From: an uncultured Ruminococcus sp.
GTDB taxonomy: Bacteria; Bacillota; Clostridia; Oscillospirales; Ruminococcaceae
NCBI GenBank assembly: GCA_946188175.1
Contig: CAMHUJ010000067.1
Coordinates: 1 to 7,788, forward strand
Reading direction: 5' to 3'
DNA: 7,788 nt
The notes below the pieces were generated by a model. It saw only the letters and a program-made list of their open reading frames with translations, did no database searches and had not been told where the DNA came from. Positions 1 through 4,797 of this stretch are shown here, piece after piece (position 1 is the stretch's first letter; the number at the start of each line of letters is the position of its first letter). A program made the position numbers and the translations under genes.

Positions 1-203
1 CAAACATAGTAGAAATTTGCTTCATCAAACCCGATTTCATCATCTTCCCAATCAATTCCATGTTCAATCACATATTCCATGGATAATATTTTCAGCGTTT
101 TATGTGCAAGCACATAATCTCTGGATAATGGCTTTAAATCTGGCTTTCGAATCTCTTTTTGTTCCGTTGGGATTGGTTTTGTTGGTTTTGGCTTTATAAA
201 CAT
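1..203 (-). CDS. Unrecognised protein, N-terminal 67 residues (runs off left edge)
   Basis: The frame is open from an ATG at 203 down to the window edge with no stop. The start is well supported: an AAGGAGG ribosome binding site (214-220) lies about 9 bases upstream, and a promoter lies further up at 261-289. The visible protein begins MFIKPKPTKPIPTEQKEIRK, a Lys/Pro-rich lead of about 25 residues with no signal peptide or membrane segment. A predicted helix follows (about 30-47), then a strongly acidic stretch, DWEDDEIGFDE (51-61), and aromatic residues. The composition suggests a soluble cytoplasmic protein. I do not recognise the family. It is divergent from the small frame at 303, with 99 bases between the two starts. 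The 3' part is outside the window, so length and function cannot be judged. Confidence 0.75.
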   Translation of the reverse strand, partial: MFIKPKPTKPIPTEQKEIRKPDLKPLSRDYVLAHKTLKILSMEYVIEHGIDWEDDEIGFDEANFYYV

Positions 204-260
204 AATCCACAGACCTCCTTCAAAGTGGTTATGGACAGCACTGCACTATATTTTGATTTG

Positions 261-289
261 ATTATATCATATTCATCTTGCAAAATCAA
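261..289 (-). promoter_or_regulatory. Promoter of the left-edge minus-strand gene
   Basis: Read on the minus strand, TTGATT (284-289) is followed by a 17-base spacer and a perfect TATAAT (261-266). The -35 matches TTGACA at 4 of 6 positions. It lies about 58 bases upstream of the ATG at 203, leaving room for the AAGGAGG site. Confidence 0.65.
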
Positions 290-302
290 GGAGGGATATA
301 TC

Positions 303-428
303 ATGATTTCCGATTACATCAACAGAGGCAAACGCAAAACCGTTGTTTTATCCAGCGGGAACAGCCCGCCGCATCGGCGCTCTGCACAAAGCAAACGGTC
401 GCTTTTTAGGCAATCAGACGAATTTTGA
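303..428 (+). CDS. Small 41-residue reading frame, possibly a frameshifted remnant
   Basis: A strong ribosome binding site, AAGGAGGG (288-295), sits 7 bases before ATG 303. The frame begins MISDYINRGKRKTVVLSSGN and ends at a TGA after 41 residues. The second half is very rich in Arg and Ser, as expected of out-of-frame translation. An alternative frame from about residue 20 onward reads ARRIGALHKANGRFLGNQTN and continues to a stop at 472-474, and it looks more like a natural soluble protein. A single-base change near 360-370 would join the two. I do not recognise either part. It could be a genuine basic micro-protein, but a decayed gene beside the other remnants downstream is more likely. No convincing plus-strand promoter precedes it. 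Confidence 0.4.
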   Translation: MISDYINRGKRKTVVLSSGNSPPHRRSAQSKRSLFRQSDEF

Positions 429-440
429 GAAAAAGTGCCC

Positions 441-466
441 GGTTCGACACAAAGGTTCGACACAAA
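441..466 (+). repeat. Perfect tandem 13-base repeat GGTTCGACACAAA x2
   Basis: GGTTCGACACAAA occurs at 441-453 and again at 454-466 with no mismatch and no gap. The second copy ends 4 bases before the -35 element at 471. A 13-base period places the copies roughly on the same face of the DNA plus a quarter turn. The position fits an operator or iteron-like binding site for the promoter that follows, but this is inferred from location only. Confidence 0.75.
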
Positions 467-470
467 AAGC

Positions 471-499
471 TTGACTAATCGCAATTTAAAGTGTAAAAT
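471..499 (+). promoter_or_regulatory. Near-consensus promoter
   Basis: TTGACT (471-476), a 17-base spacer, then TAAAAT (494-499). Each hexamer is one base off consensus. A GGAGGA ribosome binding site (505-510) and ATG 517 follow so closely that the untranslated leader would be only about 10-12 bases. Confidence 0.7.
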
Positions 500-516
500 A
501 AAATGGAGGAAAGTAA

Positions 517-837
517 ATGGCAAATACCAGTTACCTCACCCCGCTTGGCGGATACAGTGATGCCGGAGCGCAGATGCTCCGGAAAATGTCCGAAAATGCG
601 CCGCTTTTGACCGAATTCCTGCGGTTTCAGGGGCGCGTATTCAAGCATCCGGCTTCGGTTGCGCTGGAATTCTTCACGCAGAAGCCCGATGCGACCTTCA
701 TCGCAACTGCCGCGCAATGGGAAAAAGCCGGCTTTACCGTTACGCCCGGCAGCGATGCGATCAAGTTTTTCGATGAACACGGCAAGACGATCAAGATGCG
801 GTCATACCAGGGGCATCAAAAATGCTGCACTGAATAA
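517..837 (+). pseudogene. Truncated N-terminal fragment of a mobile-element protein (LtrC/helicase N-terminal-like)
   Basis: ATG 517 follows GGAGGA at 6 bases and a strong promoter. The first ~95 residues resemble a domain found at the N-terminus of long proteins of Firmicute conjugative elements and phages (LtrC-like and SNF2-helicase-linked proteins). The pattern is FL..QGR followed by FFTQKPDATFIATAAQWEKA (54-73), then a GF.V.PGSDAIKF segment and an acidic turn DEHGK. Known relatives continue for hundreds of residues, but this frame stops at 106. From about position 797 the sequence changes to glutathione peroxidase in another frame, so the last ~12 residues are junction read-through. The fragment therefore looks like a scar of an integrated element. 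Because promoter and ribosome binding site are intact, the short protein may still be made. The family assignment is from memory of the motif pattern and is moderate. Confidence 0.55.
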
Positions 838-997
838 GTTCGCTGATATGAATAACAAGCAGTTCGGCGACAAAGCATATATCAAATGGAATTTCACGAA
901 ATTCCTGATCGGAAGAGACGGTACTGTTCTTGCACGCTTTGAGCCCACTGCTGATATGGCAGATGTCAGAAAGGCTGTTGAACAATTACTGGGGTGA
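815..997 (+). pseudogene. C-terminal relic of glutathione peroxidase
   Basis: The frame ending at TGA 995-997 reads from about 815 as the C-terminal third of a glutathione peroxidase. AYIKWNFTKFLIGRDGTVLA and then RFEPTADMADVRKAVEQLLG match the family's WNF-KFL-RDG-RF-PT signature. Trp and Asn of the catalytic Cys/Gln/Trp/Asn tetrad are in this block. The N-terminal two thirds, with the peroxidatic Cys or Sec and the Gln, are missing and replaced by the mobile-element fragment in a different frame. About 60 residues remain of a usual 160-180, with no plausible start, so it cannot be functional. The next relic starts 4 bases after its stop, which suggests the two were once adjacent in an operon. 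Confidence 0.8.
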
Positions 998-1001
998 CGG
1001 C

Positions 1002-1175
1002 ATGGATGAATATTTTGATTTACAGAATTATCTGATCAAAGGCGTTGAAAGCATCGTGGCTGATGCTGTAAAGGCAACGCTCAGAAATCCGAAGGAAAGC
1101 GCATTCATGCTGAGATTTGCCGCTGCAAGCCGTGCTGCGTCAAAAAAGCGCAGGCGGTCTGCTGATCGGCATTGA
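1002..1175 (+). pseudogene. N-terminal relic of a radical SAM protein
   Basis: ATG 1002 lies 4 bases after the glutathione peroxidase stop, with a weak GGGGTG site inside that gene's end. The first 50 residues (GVESIVADAVKATLRNPKES at 14-33, then FMLRFAAASRAASKKR) match what I recall as the helical lead-in of a Firmicute radical SAM family. In that family the lead-in is followed by the CxxxCxxC cluster motif about 20-30 residues later. Here the frame goes off at residue ~51 and stops at 57, before any cluster cysteine. The protein would therefore lack its active domain entirely. Assignment rests on motif memory, without an alignment. Confidence 0.55.
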
Positions 1176-1208
1176 ACAGGAAAAAACAAAAGCAAGCGCA
1201 TCGCGTAA

Positions 1209-1286
1209 GGGCTCCTTCCCGTCATCGGCTCTGTGTTCCTGCTCTTAATGCTGCTGGAAGAACTGCATCGGCTTCAGCAAATGTAA
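1209..1286 (+). pseudogene. Short hydrophobic C-terminal tail before terminator
   Basis: After a TAA at 1206-1208 one frame is open to TAA 1284-1286 and reads GLLPVIGSVFLLLMLLEEL, ending in HRLQQM. It is a membrane-segment-like stretch with a basic end. It has no start codon or ribosome binding site, but its stop is 10 bases before a strong terminator. That is where the last gene of the decayed operon should end. I infer it is the 3' end of that gene, left after an internal deletion. It may be the radical SAM gene or a lost membrane-protein gene. Confidence 0.3.
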
Positions 1287-1296
1287 AACAATCGTA

Positions 1297-1342
1297 AATC
1301 CCCGAAGTGAATTGCACGCACTTCGGGGATTGGTTTTATTTT
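1297..1342 (+). terminator. Rho-independent terminator of the decayed operon
   Basis: A perfect 13-base stem, AATCCCCGAAGTG (1297-1309) with CACTTCGGGGATT (1319-1331), encloses a 9-base loop and is followed by GGTTTTATTTT. It is well preserved although the genes before it are not. Confidence 0.85.
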
Positions 1343-1343
1343 G

Positions 1344-1511
1344 CACTGTCAGCTGCCGGATAAGATCACCACGGAAATGGTCGCATACAGCAAAACGAGA
1401 GCGTCTGAAAACTATGTGCTGACAAACAACTATGTGCATGAAACAAACCTGAATGCGGCCGATCTTTGCCTTATGAAGCGGGAATTGTCAAAAAGCGATT
1501 ACGATGTGTAA
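1344..1511 (+). pseudogene. C-terminal relic of a dockerin-like secreted protein
   Basis: A frame with no ribosome binding site runs through LPDKITTEMVAYSKTRASEN and then HETNLNAADLCLMKREL (ending SKSDYDV) to TAA 1509-1511. The NLNAADLCLMKREL block matches the second half of a type I dockerin repeat (calcium-loop end plus F-helix), as seen in many Ruminococcus secreted proteins. The canonical D-x-N-x-D-G start of the loop is missing. It sits just after the terminator at 1297-1342 with no promoter, so it appears to be a leftover tail of a larger gene. An in-frame ATG exists at 1377 but has no upstream AGGAGG. Confidence 0.5.
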
Positions 1512-1736
1512 ATAATACAATGCAAACAGCAGCGCCCCGAAACAGGGCACTGCAGCTCTGATACATGGGCAATACCAGTCAAAAGCTGCAATATATAGAT
1601 GAAATCTATTAAAAGCGTGATACCGCAGCGATTGTGGAAAGAGTCCTTCTTGTGGTCAACCTTATCGGATTTCGGGAAGGTCTTGTCTCATTCCTGTGTT
1701 AAAGTCAGCATTTCGTCTTTCATTTTCAGTACCTTC
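1512..1736. other. Intergenic stretch without a recognisable gene
   Basis: No supported gene is visible between the dockerin relic and the FMN reductase stop. It contains an imperfect hairpin at 1529-1553 (GCAG-c-GCCC with GGGC-a-CTGC, one mismatch, 7-base loop). On the minus strand a T-rich but interrupted run follows, so this may be a weak terminator for the redox operon. The remainder is featureless to me. Confidence 0.35.
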
Positions 1737-2273
1737 TCAGATATTTCTGCCCATTTCATAGGCTTCTTTCAGTTTTGCATTGTCATTTATCTCTCCCGGT
1801 GCGGTAACGCCTCCGCAGAACAGCGTACCGACCAGCTTTGCCTTTTCAAAGCAGTCCACCCAACCCGCAATGCCTGAAAATGCCTTTTCGGGAACGTGTT
1901 CTTCATCTTCGGCAGCCGTTGCAAGCGCATAGATCTCACGGAACTGATAGTCCGATGAATACAGCGGATTTGCTCTGTCAAGCATGGTTTTCAGGATCCC
2001 GCTCATTTCGTAGTAGTAGATCGGCGTAGCAAACACAAGCACATCGGCGTGAAGCATCTTCTCACGGATCGCATCAGCATCATCGTGTATGACACAACGC
2101 TGCGTTTTCTGACAGGCAAGGCAGCCGATACAGAACTTGATCTCCTTATCTCGCAGAGAAATGACATCAACTTCGTTTTCTGCCGATTTTGCACCTTCTG
2201 CAAAAGAAACAGCAAGCTGTTCAGAGTTGGAGTTCTTACGCAGACTTGATGAAATAACGAGTACATTCTTCAT
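1737..2273 (-). CDS. Iron-sulfur-flavoprotein-like NADPH-dependent FMN reductase
   Basis: This is a 178-residue flavodoxin-fold oxidoreductase that should bind FMN and pass electrons to small acceptors. The start MKNVLVISSSLRKNSNSEQL carries the FMN-phosphate loop S-S-S-L-R-x-N-S-N-S (8-17). Cysteines at 48, 51, 54 and 60 give CX2CX2CX5C, within the compact [4Fe-4S] motif of iron-sulfur flavoproteins. TPIYYYEMSGILKTMLDRAN (about 83-102) is the usual isoalloxazine-side segment. The end, AYEMGRNI, is where relatives also stop, so the length is complete. It has no signal peptide and is cytoplasmic. Start: AAAGGAGG (2281-2288) is 7 bases upstream and overlaps the stop codon of the lipoprotein gene. 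It is the third gene of the operon. Holding a real Fe-S cluster, rather than only redox cysteines, is inferred from spacing. Confidence 0.88.
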   Translation of the reverse strand: MKNVLVISSSLRKNSNSEQLAVSFAEGAKSAENEVDVISLRDKEIKFCIGCLACQKTQRCVIHDDADAIREKMLHADVLVFATPIYYYEMSGILKTMLDRANPLYSSDYQFREIYALATAAEDEEHVPEKAFSGIAGWVDCFEKAKLVGTLFCGGVTAPGEINDNAKLKEAYEMGRNI

Positions 2274-2286
2274 GGTGTATCCTCCT

Positions 2287-3441
2287 TTATTTCAGGGAGA
2301 GCGTAACAGTAATATTGCCCTCACCGAATAATGCTTTTAATGCTTCCTGTGTTGTATTCTCGATATGTCCGAGCTTTGTGTAGCTCCACGAATGGGAGTT
2401 GTAGAATATCGTCATCTGATTTCCCTGATAGAGCATGATGTCGCATGGTTCTGTTTCTATGTTTACATCTGTTCTTGTAAGTGACCACGGCAGCTTACCG
2501 ACCTTTTCAAATCCGCCGTATTCGTTCAGTGCAATGGTAACAGGCTCTGCTTTCAACTTTTCTGCAAGCTCCTTAGCAGCAGTGCTGTCAGCGAATGATG
2601 CGGTAAGCTCCTGCCCGTTCACGGAGATCAGCAGTTTTGCTTCGGATTTTTCATTATTAAGCGGAAGCGTATCAACCCACTCCTTTATATCGTCCTTTGT
2701 GGCACTTGCAGGAAAACGTCTTCCCTTGAGCGGATTCCCGATCGGCACAAGGTCTGCGATATTCTTCTCGCTTGCCGCAATACCGCTGCTGCCTGATGTG
2801 CAGAACGGAATGACCGTCTTATCTGAGAAGTCATAGCTTTCAAGGAACGTGTCGATGATACGAGGCTCTTGTCCCCACCATATCGGGTAGCCGAGGAAGA
2901 TCGTATCATAGCTGTCGATAGACTTGATAGGGTTTGCGATCCCGGGGCGAACAGTCTTATCATTCTGCTCCTTATTCGCTCGGCAGTTATCGTCCTGATA
3001 TTTGATGTCATCATCGGTGTAAGGTACCAACGCTTCGATCACATAGCTGTCCGCAGCGGTCAATTCTATCAGGTATTCCGCTATCTTCTCGGTATTGCCT
3101 GTGCGGGAGAAATAAATGACAAGTGTATCATTATCCGGCTCCGGTTCCATCATTATATGTTTCATCAAAGTCAGATCAAACGCATTCCATTTCTTATCAC
3201 CGTTCAGATCATAGGGCTTGTCTCTGAGATCAAGGTCAACCGGTATATTCAGCAGATAATCTCGCAGAATGCGGACATCCTGCGCCGTATACTGATAATC
3301 CGATCCTTTGACAGCAGCAGATACCTGTGTGACCGGAAACGCTTTTTTAGATGAACTACTGGATTTAAGAGACAGTCCGCAGCCAGTTGGTGCCAGTATC
3401 AACGCAGCCGAAGCAATCAGCGAACCAAGCATTTTCATCAT
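2287..3441 (-). CDS. Predicted lipoprotein: dockerin-like + flavodoxin + cyclophilin-like domains
   Basis: A 384-residue protein. Residues 1-21 are a signal peptide with a lipobox-like end (LILAPTGC, Cys21; Pro at -3 is atypical), then a Ser/Lys linker. Residues 44-98 look like a dockerin. The first calcium loop is degenerate, keeping only Asp55. The second, DLNGDKKWNAFD (78-89), has Asp/Asn/Asp/Asp at loop positions 1, 3, 5 and 12. Residues 105-262 are a flavodoxin of the Flavodoxin_4 type: FSRTGNT (111-117) for FMN phosphate and GYPIWWG (184-190) beside the flavin. Residues 268-384 match the cyclophilin-like domain (Cyclophil_like2) often fused to such flavodoxins. The likely role is extracytoplasmic electron transfer on the membrane surface; the substrate is unknown. 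Start: ATG 3441 overlaps the previous gene's TGA as ATGA, with GGAGGT 9 bases before. The dockerin fusion is unusual. Confidence 0.88.
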   Translation of the reverse strand: MMKMLGSLIASAALILAPTGCGLSLKSSSSSKKAFPVTQVSAAVKGSDYQYTAQDVRILRDYLLNIPVDLDLRDKPYDLNGDKKWNAFDLTLMKHIMMEPEPDNDTLVIYFSRTGNTEKIAEYLIELTAADSYVIEALVPYTDDDIKYQDDNCRANKEQNDKTVRPGIANPIKSIDSYDTIFLGYPIWWGQEPRIIDTFLESYDFSDKTVIPFCTSGSSGIAASEKNIADLVPIGNPLKGRRFPASATKDDIKEWVDTLPLNNEKSEAKLLISVNGQELTASFADSTAAKELAEKLKAEPVTIALNEYGGFEKVGKLPWSLTRTDVNIETEPCDIMLYQGNQMTIFYNSHSWSYTKLGHIENTTQEALKALFGEGNITVTLSLK

Positions 3442-3653
3442 TTGAGATCGACCTCCTTTTTCATCATGAAAACCAGATAATCAAGACAGCTGATACAGTG
3501 TTCCTTTGCATGAACCTCGTCGAGAAGTATCCGTCTGTGTGCGGCAAGCATTCTCTCGCATTGCTTTTTATCACATAAGCAGGCGTCGAATTGCTCAATA
3601 AATTCATCATCACAGCCTGCATCAATCAGGTTATGGCGGATGTTCTCGTCCAT
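3438..3653 (-). CDS. Small Cys-rich protein, first gene of the redox operon
   Basis: A 71-residue cytoplasmic protein (no signal peptide) starting MDENIRHNLIDAGCDDEFIE. It has six cysteines (14, 25, 27, 32, 53, 56) and four histidines (7, 39, 48, 52), including a C25-L-C27 pair, C32 and an H52-C53-x2-C56 group. This suggests a metal or Fe-S site, or redox disulfides. The rest is predicted helical and ends in KKEVDLK. It resembles small uncharacterised proteins I recall next to Firmicute flavodoxin-type genes, but I know of no assigned function. Its TGA overlaps the lipoprotein ATG, so the two are probably translationally coupled. The ribosome binding site before ATG 3653 is G-rich (GGGGGTG) rather than AGGAGG. 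A good promoter lies 30 bases further upstream. Confidence 0.8.
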   Translation of the reverse strand: MDENIRHNLIDAGCDDEFIEQFDACLCDKKQCERMLAAHRRILLDEVHAKEHCISCLDYLVFMMKKEVDLK

Positions 3654-3682
3654 GTGCTCACCCCCGTCTCTTTGTTGTTTTC

Positions 3683-3711
3683 ATTATAGCATGGCAAGCT
3701 GAAAATAGCAA
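3683..3711 (-). promoter_or_regulatory. Promoter of the redox operon
   Basis: On the minus strand, TTGCTA (3706-3711) is followed by a 17-base spacer and a perfect TATAAT (3683-3688), 30 bases ahead of ATG 3653. The -35 is only 4/6, which fits a promoter needing an activator. A palindrome at 3712-3728 touches this -35. Confidence 0.75.
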
Positions 3712-3728
3712 ATACTTATATTAAATAT
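3712..3728. promoter_or_regulatory. Candidate LysR-type operator 1
   Basis: ATACTTATATTAAATAT is an imperfect palindrome with arms ATAcTTA and TAAaTAT around TAT. It has the T-N11-A geometry of LysR-type binding boxes. It abuts the -35 of the redox operon. Its centre is 22 bases (about two helical turns) from the second palindrome. Confidence 0.5.
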
Positions 3729-3733
3729 CCCGT

Positions 3734-3750
3734 TATGCTTGACAGGCATA
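3734..3750. promoter_or_regulatory. Candidate LysR-type operator 2, over the regulator's own -35
   Basis: TATGC-TTGACAG-GCATA has perfect 5-base arms; its ATGC-N7-GCAT core is the classic T-N11-A box. The -35 element TTGACA lies in its centre, so occupancy would block transcription of the LysR gene, consistent with the negative autoregulation common in this family. Confidence 0.6.
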
Positions 3751-3767
3751 GCAATCTGTGGTATGAT
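3739..3767 (+). promoter_or_regulatory. Promoter of the LysR-type regulator gene
   Basis: Perfect TTGACA (3739-3744), 17-base spacer, TATGAT (3762-3767, 5 of 6). It is 21 bases ahead of ATG 3789, and an AGGGGG ribosome binding site lies between. Confidence 0.85.
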
Positions 3768-3788
3768 ATAAGAAAAGGGGGCGTTCCT

Positions 3789-4673
3789 ATGGATATTCGA
3801 GTACTACGGTATTTTCTCGCGGTTGCAAGAGAACAGAGTTTTTCCACAGCTGCAGAGAGACTGTTTCTTTCACAGCCGACGCTGTCTCGTCAGCTGAAGG
3901 AACTGGAGGATGAACTGGGCAAACCGCTGCTGATCCGTTCCAACAAAGGTGTTTCACTGACCGAGGAGGGGATGATTCTCCGCAAGCGTGCTGAAGAAAT
4001 CGTGGAACTGATGGAAAAGACTGAGCAAGAGGTTCGACAGAGCAATGAAAATGTTTCCGGTACGGTCTATATCGGTGCAGGCGAGACCTATGCGATCAAG
4101 CTGATCGCCGATACTGCACATCATCTGAAAGCATATTATCCGGAAATCCGTTACAGCTTTTTCAGCGGAAACGGTACCGATGTCATGGAAAAGCTGGAAC
4201 GCGGTCTGATGGATTTCGGATTGGTTTTCGGGAATGTTGACAGAACAAAATATGAATCAATCGAGATTCCGCTTCATGACACATGGGGTGTGCTGATGCG
4301 ACGGGATGAACCGCTCGCACAGAAAGAAAGTGTCACGATCGCAGATGTTTCCGGAAAGGATCTGATCATTCCCCGTCAGCCGAATCACAGCACCATGCTC
4401 TCCGAGCTGATTGCTGAGCAGGTCTCCGACGCGCATATTGTCGCAGAGTACAATCTGATCTATAATGCTTCTGTCATGGTGCGAGAGGGCATGGGCTGTG
4501 CAATCGCGCTTGACCGGCTGATCAATGTCAGCGGTGACAGCAAGCTTTGCTTCCGTTCTTTTGAACCGCGTATGGAGGCATTATGCTATTTCATTTGGAA
4601 GCGGTCTCCGGTATTCACAAAAGCCGCAAGCACTTTTCTGGAGCAGTTTCAGAGAGATATTCAGAATATGTGA
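3789..4673 (+). CDS. LysR-type transcriptional regulator, divergent from the redox operon
   Basis: A 294-residue protein of normal LysR length. MDIRVLRYFLAVAREQSFST opens the N-terminal winged helix-turn-helix (about 4-61), with the diagnostic run AAERLFLSQPTLSRQLKELE (21-40) and then LG.PLL.R. A linker helix spans about 62-90. From about 90 the periplasmic-binding-like effector domain follows (GTVYIGAGET at about 90-99; MVREGMGCAIALDRL near 231-245). I chose ATG 3789 because the longer in-frame ATG at 3735 lies upstream of the promoter's -35. AGGGGG is 8 bases upstream of the chosen ATG. Divergent placement over shared operators makes the redox operon its most likely target. The inducer cannot be read from sequence; many divergent LysR regulators of this kind respond to redox or oxidative signals. 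Confidence 0.93.
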   Translation: MDIRVLRYFLAVAREQSFSTAAERLFLSQPTLSRQLKELEDELGKPLLIRSNKGVSLTEEGMILRKRAEEIVELMEKTEQEVRQSNENVSGTVYIGAGETYAIKLIADTAHHLKAYYPEIRYSFFSGNGTDVMEKLERGLMDFGLVFGNVDRTKYESIEIPLHDTWGVLMRRDEPLAQKESVTIADVSGKDLIIPRQPNHSTMLSELIAEQVSDAHIVAEYNLIYNASVMVREGMGCAIALDRLINVSGDSKLCFRSFEPRMEALCYFIWKRSPVFTKAASTFLEQFQRDIQNM

Positions 4674-4797
4674 TGCTGTTTGCTGCGGAAAGCGAAACGG
4701 TACATCGGAAAACAAAAACCGTTCGGAATCTGCACCGGAACAGGGATGTACGGATTTCGCACATGCACAAAACCGAGAAAGGATAGGAATCAATCAT

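Noticed and set aside
1688..1736. C-terminal extension of the FMN reductase in the +1 frame (SEKVLKMKDEMLTLTQE)
   Set aside because: It looks protein-like and could mean a frameshift, but relatives end at AYEMG-x-x-I/V as here, so the stop at 1737 is taken as real.
2435..2836. Plus-strand open frame of 133 codons
   Set aside because: It is antisense to the flavodoxin lipoprotein, whose motifs prove the minus strand, and has no ribosome binding site.
3735..3788. An 18-codon N-terminal extension of the LysR gene (ATG 3735)
   Set aside because: The promoter's -35 and -10 elements lie inside it, and the shorter start has a ribosome binding site and matches the family's usual N-terminus.
4696..4723. 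AACGGT / ACCGTT inverted repeat after the LysR gene
   Set aside because: Only 6 paired bases with a 16-base loop and no T-run; not a credible terminator.
4525..4797. Leucine-rich-repeat protein extended upstream to ATG 4525
   Set aside because: The extension overlaps the end of the LysR gene in another frame, and the zinc ribbon starts immediately after ATG 4798, which has a ribosome binding site.
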